Source: Dioszegia crocea
Lineage: Eukaryota; Basidiomycota; Tremellomycetes; Tremellales; Bulleribasidiaceae
Reading direction: 5' to 3'
Assembly (NCBI GenBank): GCA_001600615.1
Contig: BCKK01000003.1
Coordinates: forward strand, 1,190,500-1,254,499
Length of the DNA: 64,000 bases
The notes below the pieces were generated by a model. It had not been told where the DNA came from, searched no databases, and worked only from the letters and a program-made list of their open reading frames with translations. The first letter of the stretch is position 1. Every line of letters starts with the position of its first letter. The translations under genes were made by a program, and so were the position numbers. Positions 33,644 through 46,116 of this stretch are shown here, piece by piece.

Positions 33644-33649
33644 ACGCGT
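33644..33649 (+). promoter_or_regulatory. MluI cell-cycle box candidate
   Basis: ACGCGT, second copy, 16 bp before the RAD5 start codon. Confidence 0.4.
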
Positions 33650-33664
33650 CTAGCTCGACCCAAA

Positions 33665-36600
33665 ATGGAACGATCACCCTCGCCTAATGATTTCGACCTA
33701 CCCCTTCCCAAATCCGAACCCGACCTCTTCTTTCCCAGTACAGATTCAGAAGATGAGGACTATGAAGAGCCCGCTCAGGCCCGCAAGAGCAGCGGCTCAG
33801 AGCCTACCAATGGATCTTCTTCATCTACTCGAGTAGGCAGCACCTCACGCCCCGCCGCCAAACCCCGAGCCATGTCAACCGACAGCGATATCGTCGCCTT
33901 CTCTCCGCAGAAACGCACAAACCCCTCTTCCTCATCGAATGCCAGCGGACCATCTCGGAAACGCCCCTCTCCAACTTCTTCACCGTCTTATAATGTCCCG
34001 CAAGGCTTCACCGGTGGATATCTGGGAGAATTCGTCTGTGAGGGCTGGTCTTTGTCTAAGGGCAAAGGGTATTGCTCTCCTGGGAGCAAGATCAGCTTTG
34101 AGCGGCCGAAGCCAAAGCCTACCGCGGCGGCTGAGGCAGAGGCGAAACTCTTAGAGAGGAGTAAGGAGAAATTAGGACCGGCGAGGTTGGTTAATGGGAA
34201 GATGGTCCATGCGAAGGGAAAGGCGGTGGCAACTAAGCAGGGAACATTAGGGAGCATGATGGCTAAAAAGGCATCGCCGGCTCCTCCTGCCAAGAAGAAT
34301 GAGAAGAAGGCGGTGGTTGATCAGATCATTCGGTTTAGGAATGAGAGGGGATTCGAGGTGGGGAGACTGAGCGTCAGTGAGGCGGGATTCCTGGTACATT
34401 TGCTGGACACGGGGATCAGTGAGTTTCAAAATGCTCGAGGTGTGATCCATCTGAGTACAACTGACCACACAGTATCGCTTGCCGGACATGTAATAGACTG
34501 TCCCGCAGTGCTATCGACCGGAGCAACAATTCTGCTCAGTGTCAAAGTGTACCTGACGCGAGAAGCATTTGTGCGCGTTGAGAGGGAGGGAAGGAAAGAA
34601 GAAGGGTCGTTCTGGCAAGAGCAAAAAGAAACGGGCGAGGAAGAGGCTATGCGATATCGCAAGGACGCTCTGGGATCACTCTTTAGTAAGCTACCATCAG
34701 TGTGCTGCCTTGATTTCTGGCTGACAACATCAGGCAGAATAGGCGTTAAGCCAATCCGGTCCAACGCGCTACTTCTCGCGCAGAAGAAGAATGGTAAAGC
34801 CGAAATCAACGAGAAATCCCTACAACACTTTTCCGATAAGCCCAAGCCAACGCGAAGGAGTCAAAGCCCGTCCAAGAAGAGCGACTCGAGTGTGAGTAAG
34901 GAGAAGGGGAAGAAGTCGGCGCGGAACAGCGATGATGAGGAAGAAGCAGAAGGGAGTGGGGATGAGGCTGAGAAGCTGGATGAAGAGCAGATGGATGAGA
35001 TTGACAATATTTATCGAAAGTGAGTTGATACGTGCTCTCTAGTGTAGGCCCAGCTGACATGGTAGAGCTCAGCAAGGGGACAAAATGCTCGAAGAGACCA
35101 CACCGCCCAGTACTTTCCTGTATACTCTGCGGCCGTACCAAAAGCAGGCATTGACGTGGATGTCCGCCAGAGAGGCTGGAGACTCCAGTGCGGTCCGAGA
35201 ATCTAGTCTGCATCCATTATGGGAGGAGTAAGTGAACCTATGTGCGACGCTGATCCCAGATACGCCTTCAAGAAGGAATACAATGCCGGCGACCCGATTG
35301 AGATTGAGGATGACGACGATGTAGTCGATCCATCTCGGAAATTCTACTGGAACCCTTATTCAGGCGAAATGAGTCTTACATTCCCCACATCCAAGACAAA
35401 GGCCCGGGGCGGTATTCTTGCAGACGCAATGGGGATGGGTAAAACGTGCATGATGAGTTCGCTCATTCATCTCAATCGATCAGGCGATGCGACAACACCA
35501 GACGAATCGGAAACTCCGGCCACGGGCGAATCGGGGGAACCGCCTACGAAACGCGCCAAATTCTTACAGGTCACTCTATCGAACCAATGGCGTGCAGTTC
35601 CTACTGCCCCGAAACCCTCTTCTCCGGCCGCTCGAGCTACACTTGTCGTCTGCCCTGTCTCACTCGCTAGTCAGTGGCATGATGAGCTTGGGAAAATGTC
35701 GGAGAAGGGATCAGTGACGAGTTTCATGTGGTATGGGAATGATCGGGTGGATGTGGATCGGCTTTTAGCGCAGGAGGGAACGAAAAGGGTGGATGTGATT
35801 ATTACGAGTTATGGAACGCTCGCTAGCGAGTTTCAGAAGTGGAAGAGGAATAAGGATAAGCCGAATTATGAAGGTGGCAGTATTTATGATCGTGAGTTAT
35901 CCATGGCGCATACGTGGTCTGCGGTCTGAACTGACACGGTAGATGAGTTCCTCCGGATTGTTCTTGATGAAGCGCACAATATCAAGAACCGAACAGCTAT
36001 GGTGTCGAAAGCCTGCTATGAGCTCAAGGGTCAGCGGCGGTGGGCACTGTCTGGAACACCAATCGTTAACCGGCTCGATGACTTGTATTCGCTATTGTAG
36101 GTTGACGCGAACGGAAAGAGAACTGCAATATCCGGAAGATAGCTTACTATTCAGACACTTCCTTCGCTTGGAACCATGGGGCCACTACTCCTTCTTCCGA
36201 AGTTTCGTCACTATCCCTTTCCTCGCTCAAGATCCTAAAGCCCTCAATGTCGTTCAGTACATTCTCGAGTCATGTCTCCTTCGAAGGGAGAAGACCATGC
36301 GAGATAAAGATGGGAAACTCATTGTTGATCTACCACCTAAGACTGTCAGTTTTTTAGCCTCCTGTTTCCCCCGATAAGGCTGGACCGTAAGCTGATGCTT
36401 ATAGGTTGAACTCCAAGTTCTTCCCTTCTCGCGTCCCGAACGGCAGATCTATAAACACCTCGAAGATCGAGCCAAGCGGCGATTCATCCAGATGGACGCG
36501 GAAGGCCGGGCAATGTCGAACTATACAAGTATCTTGGCGATGCTAATGAAGTGAGTTGCTTGCCACGCGAGTAGATGCGTCGTGCGGACTGAACTGACCT

Positions 36601-38030
36601 ATCAGACTGCGACAATGCGTCGATCACCCCTTACTCGTTCTCAGCAAAATCACCGAAGAGGACGGAGCGGAAGATAAGCTTCTCGAAGAAGGCAATACGG
36701 GCGAGAAGTCCCTACGCGAGATGATTGCGCAGTATGCTGGCGCTGCGACTGAAGATGGCGAAGAGAATGGAGGAGGGGAGGAGGAAACTGCTTATGCCAA
36801 GAAGGTGCTAGAGGATATTGAGAATTCGGGGACGAGCGAGTGTATGATTTGCACGAGTGAGATCTTTGATGAGGTCCTCTTGCCGTGTTATCATCGAGGG
36901 TGAGCTTTCCTCATGTCTTTCTCCTTGAAGGGCAAAGAACTAGATAGCTGACAACACAGATGTCAAGATTGCATAGTCAACTGGATAGGATCCTGCGATG
37001 ATCAAAACAAACCGGCTCTTTGTCCAATGTGCGAAAAGGGTCCATTGAGCATGTCGGATCTTCGCTCTGTCCAACGTCAACGAAAGAAGATCAACCCTAT
37101 TACTGGTCGATCGACTCGTGCGAATAAAGGGGATGATAAGGAAGAGGAGGATGAGTCCGGGGTGACGATTGGGAAGGTTGATTTGGTTTCGAGTACGAAA
37201 CTCCGGGCGCTGGTGAGAAGGCTGGAGGTGCTCAGGGTTGAAGATCCTGAAATGAAGGCTTTGGTGTTTAGCCAGTTTACGAGTTTCCTCGGTGAGTGTT
37301 TCAGCTACGATGGTCTTTGCTTGGCCATAGGCAGTGAGCTGATCTGTTAGATTTGATTGAGACTACGTTGAATAAAGCTGGGATACGTTATTTGTGAGTT
37401 TTGCAGCTCATGGTTTAGAATGCCTCGATCGAAGAACTGACAGCATTAGGCGTTTCGACGGATCGATGAGTCAGGCGCAGAGAGCTACGACGGTTGAGCA
37501 ATTCGGGAAACCAAGCAAAGAACCTCTCATCCTTCTGATCTCGCTCAAAGCCGGTGGGGTCGGTCTCAATCTGTGGGTTGGTCCACTATATTGTGATTGC
37601 AAAGATCACATGACATGGGCAGCAAGCTGACTTCATTATCAGAACAATGGCAAATTGTAAGCCTGCGCTCATTGTCTCGCCGGTCAAGCTAACCTTGCAG
37701 ACGTCTTTATGATGGATACCTGGTGGAACGAAGCCATCGAGCAACAAGCCATCGACCGTGTACACCGACTGGGCCAGAACAAGCCAGTATACGTCACTCG
37801 ATATGTCATTAAGGGAACAGTGGAAAAGCGGATTCTCAAAATTCGTGAGTTGATGATATCTCCGTGAAGTGAGCCCCTGAGCTGATTCTTCCGAACGTTC
37901 CAAGGCCGCGCTGGCGAATTATTCGCTCGGGGGAGGAGGTGGCGGGCAGAAAGACAAGGGAGCAAGTCTCGCGGACATTAAGAAGATTTTCGGGCTGGAT
38001 GATGATGATAGTGAGGATGAAGAGCTTTAA
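33665..38030 (+). CDS. RAD5: RAD5-type DNA helicase/ubiquitin ligase (HIRAN-SNF2-RING)
   Basis: Fifteen exons (33665-34418, 34473-34685, 34734-35019, 35066-35227, 35260-35891, 35943-36096, 36155-36344, 36405-36550, 36606-36899, 36960-37291, 37351-37393, 37450-37572, 37643-37656, 37701-37844, 37882-38030) encode 1211 residues. Order: disordered acidic N terminus; HIRAN domain ([20 protein letters not shown]...); [12 protein letters not shown]; Walker A GMGKT near 526; DEAH (LDEAHNIKN) near 690; [21 protein letters not shown]3HC4 RING (CMIC...CYHRGCQDC...CPMC, about 924-968); helicase C with [17 protein letters not shown] and RVHRLGQ. In yeast Rad5 polyubiquitinates PCNA with Ubc13-Mms2 and reverses stalled forks. 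Intron 4 is 32 nt; the intron before the last exon is 37 nt. Confidence 0.95.
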
Positions 38031-38340
38031 GGGTGGGATAAGGATAGGTAGAGCGTTACTTGTATCATGTGAAGCCATGCAGTAGTCAGTCATCCGGCCT
38101 ACCGCCTACGGAGCAGGAACTGCCTCTTGTCTTTGCCCTGTCTCTGCGCTCTGCGTCAGGTGCAACAGGGTGCAACACAGCCAACAATTACCTCGAAGGA
38201 AGTTACGGCATCCGCCAACAACACATTCCTCGCCACCTCATCATTCCACCCTTCATCCCCACTCTTATATCGCAGAGCTTGGATCTTAGCTTAGATAATC
38301 ACTGAGCTGTCCCATCAATTTGTCTCACACAATCCACACA
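38031..38340. other. intergenic between RAD5 and the F-box-like array
   Basis: 310 bp. Nothing recognised beyond a CT/AC-rich leader before 38341. Confidence 0.4.
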
Positions 38341-39940
38341 ATGCTCGCTCTCAGAAAAGTCTTCAAATACCTCCACCAGGCGGAGAAGAACCAAGATTCA
38401 ATGAATCCAAATATTCCCTCCCTTGGCGACTTTCCTCTTCACATCCTCGTCGATATCGCTAGTCGGACAGACAAAGCTACGATATGGTCAATGATGGCAA
38501 CGAGCCGAGGTTTACGACATGCGGCGGAGGTGGCGCTCAGGCCGTATTTGAGGATCTTGAGGAATACGGTGGATCCGCCTTATTTCCCATCAGGTAAGCT
38601 GGGCAACAAACTCGCGTGCGAGAACAGCAGATAGCTGACGTGCCACAGTCTACAAAGCCCCAGATCTGGCGCTGTTCTCTGATGATGAGACGCGTCACAA
38701 AAACCTTCGCACCCAAAATACACAACTCTCCTCTCACCTCGCCGCCTATCCCCCCGCCCGTCATCTCATCCGCGAATTGATCATCGAGGTTCGCGATGAC
38801 GACGCCGAGTCGGGATGGCCGCTTGTCAAAGATGTCGCGGAGCAGCTGGAGAGTCTAGAGTTGCAGATACAGGACAGGTTTCGGGAGCAGACCGGGGATG
38901 ATAGAGGGCCGGATTATGAGTGGTGGAATCCAGACCGAGAATGGTTTGCGAGGTGGGAGCACGTACCTGATATCCTCGACCACTGGTCGATCCTCCTCGG
39001 TGATTCCACACGCTTTTCAAACCTCCTCCACCTCGTGCTGAAGGTCACATCCCGCGGAAAACACCACTATAGGCAAATCGCCCCATACGTTCCCAATTTG
39101 CTGAGTCTTCGGTGGACTTGCTTTTGGGAGGGGGAGACTCGCCATTGGGTAGATGAAAGTACCTATACCGGTCTCGCCGATAACGCAGTCAATCACTTTC
39201 GTAAACTGGAAGTGCTTTGCATATCAGCCCCTGCAATCGCCATCCGCTTTGTGGCGAAAAAACTTCTCGACAATGCGCCGAATGTCCGCCACTTGACTCT
39301 CGATCGGGGATTGAGCGATCCGAGGGTGTATCAATACTTCAGCGAGGAGATCAGCGGTATCGTCGCAGCTGTGACTCAGCGCAAGTGCATCGAAAGTCTC
39401 GCCCTTTACGGGCAGGATCTCCCCCTGATCTTCATTGCCCAGATAGAAGGTCAGGTAGGTAACCCATCTCCGGAGGGACTCAGGCTCGTCAGCTCGCTTG
39501 TGCTCGAGGAACCCCTAAGCGTACGAGGGGGGGAGTACGGTTATAAGGGAGTATATCCCTTACTGAGCGAATGGGTGGGTTGGCGCATCATTTCTCTTTT
39601 AATTTGGTGCGAGCCTTTGCTGACAACGCAGCGGCCGCATGAGGTGCTCTTCCCCGCTCTCGAGTACTTCACCTGGGTACTACGCGAAGACGACCCAGCC
39701 GATCCTGCTGGATTTTACGACGATGTAGCCCTCCAACTATTCTTCACCCTTCACCCATACCTTCGTCAAATCCAGTGGCTTACGGGCTACCCTTCAAATC
39801 CCTCCATCGTTGTCACTGTTGAGAACTGGGATGAGCTCAAGGTCAGGTGCTGCGTCTGTCGGCCGAGTACTACAGACGATCCTCTGCGGCCCATCTATGC
39901 CAAAGAGCAATTCCGAACACGGCTCGAAGGCGATGACTAA
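38341..39940 (+). CDS. F-box/LRR-like protein, array member 1
   Basis: Three exons, 38341-38593, 38649-39574 and 39632-39940, give 495 residues. An F-box-like segment (FPLHILVDIASRTDKATIWS...ALRPYL, about residues 30-75) is followed by a long leucine-rich-like region with irregular LESLELQI, LRWTCFW, LEVLCIS and VRHLTLDRG units. The third exon ends with HPYLRQIQWLTGYP and a Trp-Asp-Glu-Leu-x-V-x-C block. F-box proteins link substrates to SCF ubiquitin ligases through Skp1; that role is inferred here. The second exon (926 nt) has the same length as in member 2, so they are true duplicates. The second intron (57 nt) also reads through in frame. Confidence 0.75.
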
Positions 39941-40302
39941 GTAGATGGCGGAGGGAGGGGGGTGAAGATGGCGGAGCTGAACGCGGGGGCAATATACAGG
40001 GTTCACGACGTCGCTTGTACTATGTGAGAGTATGCAATCAGTAGCTTCCGGTCTTTAATAGCGATACGATCAGGCTCTCTTGTTGTCGCTTCCTCATAGG
40101 TCAGCACTCAACATGGATGGGACCATGGAAAGGCAACATACGGGGCAAGACCTTACGGCATGAGGACAACAAGGAATATCAAGGGATATCAAGGAATGAG
40201 CTTGCCAAACATCTAATCGATGTTAGTCTCCTGTACTCCGAAGCCTCTAAAGTGGGGATAACTGAACTCAGAAGCTACGCGAATCAGTCCTCGGTCACTA
40301 TA
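39941..40302. other. spacer in the F-box-like array
   Basis: 362 bp. An upstream in-frame open extension of member 2 (from about 40117) begins with MGPWKGN but is not matched in the other members, so I regard it as 5' leader. Confidence 0.4.
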
Positions 40303-41938
40303 ATGTCCTCAAATTCCAGAGATCGGGCTAGGACGAACCTGGATGCCACCCCGAACATCCGTTCATTCGCCAACTGTCCCCTCCATATCCTTACCGACAT
40401 TGCCGGTCGTACGGACCAGGTTACGATATGGAGCTTGATGGCTACCAGCCGAGGCGTAAGGGAGGCGGCGGAACTGGCGCTACGGCCATACTTGAAGACT
40501 TTGACAGTTTTGGAAAGCCCGCCTTATTTCCCCTCTGGTGAGTAGGACGATACCCTCGGATCTACGCGCTGGTAGTGCACGATCGCTGACGCAGCTCAGT
40601 CCACAAAGCGCTGAATCGCAGACTTTTCATCGATGATGAAGATGACAAAGTCCGCCGTGCCGACCTCCGCTTCCAATATTACAAGCAGCGAAAACAATTC
40701 GTCACGTACCCCCCGGGCCTCACTCTTATCCGCAATCTGGTGCTCGAGGTTCGAGACGACGGCGATGAGTTGGGCTGGCCTATCATCAGAGACGTCTCGG
40801 CGCAGCTCGAAAGTCTAGAGTTGCAAATCCACGATAGGTACTGCGAGCAACCTGGAATCGAGGTATACCTTGCCACTCAAGGGCATACGGAAGAGGCAGT
40901 GGCGGAATGGATAGCTAAGTGGGGAGGCGTTCCAGACCTCCTGAGTGACTGGTCCGTACTACTGGCCGAGCCTGTCTCATTCCCCAATCTTACCCATCTC
41001 ACCCTATCGTCCACCGCTCGAGGTCTGCACCACCTCCTTCGCCTCGCACCTCACATCCCTAGCATCGTCTCACTCGTCTGGTCTTGTTATTGGCTCGGTG
41101 AATCCGACTATAACATTGGGAGCAGTGACTATACTGTCGACGCTCCATTACCATTCCCCAAACTCGAGTCCCTATCCGTGTCGGCAGGTCCGGTCATCGT
41201 ACGGTGGATGACGAAAGCGCTGCTCCGACATACCCCGAATATTCGAAATCTAACCGTCTACCGCGGGAGGGAAGATTCTGATCGAGAGATGTTCACGGGC
41301 GAGATCCGAGGCATCTTCGAATCCATCCGGACATGCCAAACGCTCCAAGGCATCGCGCTGTATAGCATTCTTGCGGACCCGTTCATCTCGGAGGCTATGG
41401 CCCTACGGCTGGAGACCCCTCACTCAACCGATTTCGAGCGCATCACTTCGCTAGCGCTCGAACGGTTGATACCCACTCAGGTTCCGATGGAGGGAAATCC
41501 GGTGTATCCGCTCCTGGAGTACTGCGTGAGTTCTTAGCGACCGTCAGGCTGGAGAATATAGTTCTCATATCACAGGATACCGACCTTTCAATCTTCCCAA
41601 ATCTGGAGCATATAACCTGGGTCAACCCGGACACCGGCGAGGACGGTGAATTTACTCTTGGGTGGGGCAACAACGATCACACGGAATTCTTCGACGACAG
41701 CTGTCTCGAGTCCCTCTTCGCCCTTTACCCTCATCTTTCCCAAGTTCAGTGGCTCGCAGGATATCCCGCCGATCCCTTCGTCGTTGCCACTGCTGAGAAC
41801 TGGGACGAGCTTAACGTCAAGTGCTTCGTTCGTCGTCCGAGCACGATCAATGACCCCCTGCTACCCATCTTTACCAAAGCCGGGTTTCATTCTCAGCATA
41901 CGGGCGATGTTTCGCCGGGAGATGGCGAGGGACTGTGA
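40303..41938 (+). CDS. F-box/LRR-like protein, array member 2
   Basis: Exons 40303-40537, 40600-41525 and 41576-41938 give 507 residues. It is clearly homologous to member 1: CPLHILTDIAGRTDQVTIWS in the F-box-like part, LVLEVRDDGDELGWPIIRDV matching IIEVRDDDAESGWPLVKDV, QLESLELQIHDRY, and a third exon with YPHLSQVQWLAGYP then ENWDELNVKCFVRRPST. Intron positions and phases are the same. No stop or frameshift, so it looks functional. The start MSSNSRDRAR was chosen by alignment with member 1; an in-frame upstream ATG would add about 62 residues. Confidence 0.75.
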
Positions 41939-42508
41939 GGGGCGTGGTGTTGAGGAGGCGAAGATTGGAGGAGGTATATGGCCTATAGATGGGGGTTTAG
42001 GCGGTATTTGGCAAGCGAAGGGTCCGGACGTGGTCCGCCACGGGAAGGGTAGCTTTTTGGCAGCCATACTGAGCGAACATCTCAGGCAGGAGGGTGAAGA
42101 GAGGGAATCAGGAGACGCTGGATTGATCCGAGCATGCTCAGCTTGGAGATTGGCGGATATTGGTAAAACTTCTCTGGACGGTCTTCAGGGCCCGTAGTAC
42201 AGTCATTGTATCCCAGGAGCCATGTATCAAGTAGCCTGCTACCTTGTGCTGAAGCGCCCTGCTCTCTGGGCATGTCTGCATGATGGGACTATAGCCCCTA
42301 GAAGAGCGCGCATAGACTACAACTAGGAGCCTCGGGTCAGCACCGTGTGCATCTGGCATCGGCCCGACCGCGGACCGGGTCCGAGCTCAAGACTCTAACA
42401 TCCCTTCTCCATCTTCATCGTCATCTCTCTTCCTTCTGTCCATCTATAACGCCACGGGCAAACACAGTCTCAGCACAGCGCCAGTGACTCCGCTGCTACA
42501 AGGCTGCG
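41939..42508. other. spacer in the F-box-like array
   Basis: 570 bp. Nothing recognised. The open frame continuing after 41938 in another frame is a shadow. Confidence 0.4.
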
Positions 42509-44115
42509 ATGACCCTCATCCGCAAACCCCCGGGTCAGACATCTTGCTCCGCGCTTCTCCTCGCCAAATCCGGCGCTAGACCCTCCACTCCGTCCGGCAT
42601 TCCTCTTGATCATCTCCCTTACCACCTTCTCAAACTTGTCGCGTCTTACTCGGAGGAACGCTCGCTCTGGCGACTCTCAGCTACGAGCCGAGCACTACGC
42701 GAGGCGGCGGAGATTCCGCTCCGACACTTCTTGGATAGCAAGGCAATTACGAGTAAACCTCCTTATGTGTCGGATAGTGAGTTGTCTCTATCATTTGTGC
42801 ATGCTTCATCGGAACTACAGTCCATCCTTTGAGTCACGCTGATGGCATGCAGTCTTTGAGCCTATGGGCATCGTCACTGAGAAGGATACAAACCGCTACA
42901 CCTCTCTCGAAAGGACCGCTCGGCTATTCCAAACCCACCTTGCCAACTTCCCTCCATCTCTCCACCTACTCCGCAACCTCACTGTCGAGGTTCGGGCGGA
43001 CGACTACCACCTGGGCTGGCGGCAAATCAGGCGATTCGCCAACACCCTCGAATCCCTCACCTTGCACTTTCTTGATCCCGTCGGTCTTGTCCCAGAAAAT
43101 GGCGATGACGAATACGATCCCTATGACGAGGAGGGCACTATGGCTTTCCTTTGGCCGGAGCTCATCGACAGGCCCTTGAACGCACTCACCTCCCTCATTA
43201 TCGCGACAAACGTCCGGATGCTTCACCATTTTGGCGGTATCGCCTCTTCCGTCCCCAAACTCCGACAATTGACCCTGAGCTGTTACGGGCCGGACGAATT
43301 CGAATATACCGTATTCGACGCTCCTGAAATCGATATACGACTCGACACTCTCGAGACTCTTACCCTGGCCGGATACACCTCGACCGTAATCTTCTCGCTG
43401 TACCGCATCGTACCCCTCGCTCGTAACCTTACCACTCTCACAATCCGCGTCCCGCCCAATTCCCAAATGCCAACTTCCAGTCAGCACGAGCTCAGACGGG
43501 TCATGAGGACGATATCGAAACGCCAGCAATTGACGACTCTCGGGCTTTACGGTGGTGCGGGCGATATTCTTCTCAAATCGATGGCTTCGCTTCAATTGAC
43601 GGATCCCGGGCGGTTTGGGTTTCAGCATATCACCTCGATGGTCCTGGAGCGGCTAGGAGGTGGGGCTAGTGGGCTAGTGAAAAGAGACTACCCTCTTCTG
43701 GACAGCGGTGTAAGTCGTGCTAATCCCTGACTCGCGATTTGGGCTGATCGACTAGTCCAAGGCGGACTTCCCTTCTCTGCAACACCTCACCTATTTCGAT
43801 CGGCAGACAGACGACAACGGACGCTCTACTCTTGGATCCCATGATCGTATCGGCTTCCACGATTTCTACCACTCCGCCCCGCTACACAAACTCTTTTCCC
43901 ACTACCCTCAACTCCGGCAAATCCTCTGGGTCGCCGGCTATCCCGATTTACTCCTTGATAAAGATGCTCCGAAGCACGACTGGGCGGATCACAATATCCG
44001 GTGTCGAGTCAGGCGGAGGTTCCCCGATGTCGATACTTCCCTCACTAATTCAGACTTGTCGGGCGGTTCAGCGGAAGGAATCAAGCTCCGCGCTCAGAGG
44101 GCGTCATGGAGGTAG
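42509..44115 (+). CDS. F-box/LRR-like protein, array member 3
   Basis: Exons 42509-42776, 42853-43709 and 43756-44115 give 494 residues. F-box-like start IPLDHLPYHLLKLVASYSEE...SATSRALREAAEIPLRHFL. The LRR-like region has LHLLRNLTVEVRADD, TLESLTLHFLD, VPKLRQLTLSCYG, LETLTLAGYTS and NLTTLTIRV. The last exon has YPQLRQILWVAGYPDLLL. Intron positions correspond to members 1 and 2, but the sequence is much more diverged, indicating an older duplication. The C-terminal tail is Arg/Ser-rich. Confidence 0.75.
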
Positions 44116-44568
44116 GCGGCGAGTTAGGGCTTGCTGGACTTCGACGAGGAGCAGGGGAGAGGGGAGTTGTAAGAATGTCGAGCTGTCTACACACATGTCG
44201 AAGTGGTGCAGTCACCGTGTTGGAGCTCCGAATTGGAGAGGCGGTGTCGAGGGATGGGGCATGTCATTGTGTTCAGCGGCCAGATGATCGATTAGATCAT
44301 GCATACTCACCATCCATGTCGACACGCCGTTTTCCAATTCGCTGGGTCAAATATATGAGAGCTGATCATCGGCTAACATGTACAGTCATTTCTATTGAAA
44401 TACGATAGCCAGGCAAAGGAGATGAGAGGCGTTGTGTGGGTACACACGACTACACAAAGCTGCGGAAATTAGAGTTTGGTCCCCCAAACTTCGGTTTGCC
44501 CACGCATCTTCGCTCAACCCTTCTCATCGACTTCTACAACAACCACTCTCACTTCGACAAGCGCCGAT
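44116..44568. other. spacer in the F-box-like array
   Basis: 453 bp. No gene recognised. Confidence 0.4.
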
Positions 44569-46116
44569 ATGGGTCAATTATCATCCAAGACGGTTGCCGA
44601 AAGCGACCAGGCGCCGATGCTACTGGCTGCATCTATTACCTCGGGCGCGACCGAAGACACAGTCGCATCATCCCATCATACAACTCCAGACCTCGGAAAT
44701 GACACAGCCACTTCGTCCCCTCCTCCAAACCTGGAGTCACTCCCCCTTCATGCCCTCGAGGACATAGCTGCCCAGCTAGACGAGCTCTCACTCTGGAGAT
44801 TTCGAGCGGTATCTCAGTATACCCACTTTGCTGCGAAGCGGGCATTTGTGAGGTATCTGGCGGATAGCAAGGTCACCGGACATCAGTTCTCCGGCCCAGA
44901 TGGTGAGCGATTATCTTATCCTCAGCCTGAAGTATGTTCACTGAAATTCTCAGGCGCGTTCTTCGTCGAATCAGCCGTCGCTCAGATGTACACTCAACAC
45001 GCGCATTGTGCAGAGAGTCCAGCCCTCAGCAATTCCCATCAATCAACCACCGTCACCTCATGTGATGTTCTCCGCCGCCTCGCAGTCGATATCCGACTGG
45101 ACACGTCCGCGGGGATGATCCTACTATCCCAGCTCGCTCCCCGCCTGTCCACATTCCATCTTCGCGTCTCTGACCAATCAAGTCGAAGAGCTGGCACGGT
45201 CATTTGGGCGAGGTTTCTTACTTGGGATACCCCATCTATCGATGAACAATCCCAGCCGTTGCTGTCGCGTCCGGCTTACACTCGGCCGATAACCCCTCCC
45301 AAACTCCAAAAGCTCCTGATCACCTCGAGTGCCTCAGGTATAATCCCCCTCTTCTCCCTATTCCCTCACCTCACAAAACTACGCGAATTGTCAATCCACC
45401 TTTCCATCCCTTCCGGATATAGTGGTCGTCTACCTCACATGCCGCAACTAGAGAGCCTGACATTGTCGGGTATCCGGACATCAGTTGGGGCTCTGTGGGC
45501 GGACGTTTTTTCTAATCCATCTCCCAAACTACGCTACGCTACCATCTTCATCCCCCATCGGCCCAGCCACTCAGATCTTACCGGCTCCAGATCTGGCATC
45601 AATGGTATCCCCTGCGAGGGCGGAGGTCCGATCATCGGGCTCGCCCTATACGGTCCTTACATCGCAAGCCACATGTTCGGCTCGGAGGAGCGCTTGGCCC
45701 AAACGCCGACGGAGAACGTTCAAATGTTGGTGTTGCGGCAAGAGACATGCTGTATGCATGCGGAGGCGCCCTTCACTTTATTGACTATCCTGCAACGTGT
45801 ATGTTCACTTATTCTGCGGCGAGATTGACGGCAGCTGACTCAATACTAGGACATGGATAGCCTGCCTAATTTCACCGCCCTGAAGATCATCACGATGGTT
45901 GACCGCCGGATGTTTTTGGACGGGGATTCGGTCCTTGAGTACCACCGGAACGAAGTGGAATTGGAAAACCCCCACAAAGCCCGGGACATTTTCACCAAAT
46001 ACCCCAATCTGACGGAACTTCGCTGGGTGGACGACTACCCCTTAAATCCCTTCGACATTCCAGAAGAGCTCATCATGCTCCGGATCCCCAGGTCGTACGT
46101 CATGCCACAAAGATAG
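44569..46116 (+). CDS. F-box/LRR-like protein, array member 4, possibly N-myristoylated
   Basis: Exons 44569-44902, 44954-45798 and 45850-46116 give 481 residues. The F-box-like part is LPLHALEDIAAQLDELSLWR with FRAVSQYTHFAAKRAFVRYL. The LRR-like region has VLRRLAVDIRLD, KLQKLLITSSAS, LTKLRELSIHLSI and QLESLTLSGIRT. The third exon has KYPNLTELRWVDDYPLNP. The same three-exon layout as the other members marks it as a paralogue. Unlike them it begins MGQLSSKTV; a Gly at position 2 and Ser at position 6 match the N-myristoylation consensus, suggesting membrane attachment. The first intron (51 nt) also reads through in frame. Confidence 0.72.

Larger units (their letters stand above)
33333..33664. 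promoter_or_regulatory. divergent LDAH/RAD5 promoter with two ACGCGT boxes
   Basis: Two identical TCGACGCGTC decamers, with ACGCGT cores at 33544-33549 and 33644-33649, are exactly 100 bp apart. The nearer one is only 16 bp from the RAD5 ATG. ACGCGT is the MluI cell-cycle box recognised by MBF in yeasts, where it drives G1/S expression of DNA replication and repair genes. Confidence 0.5.
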
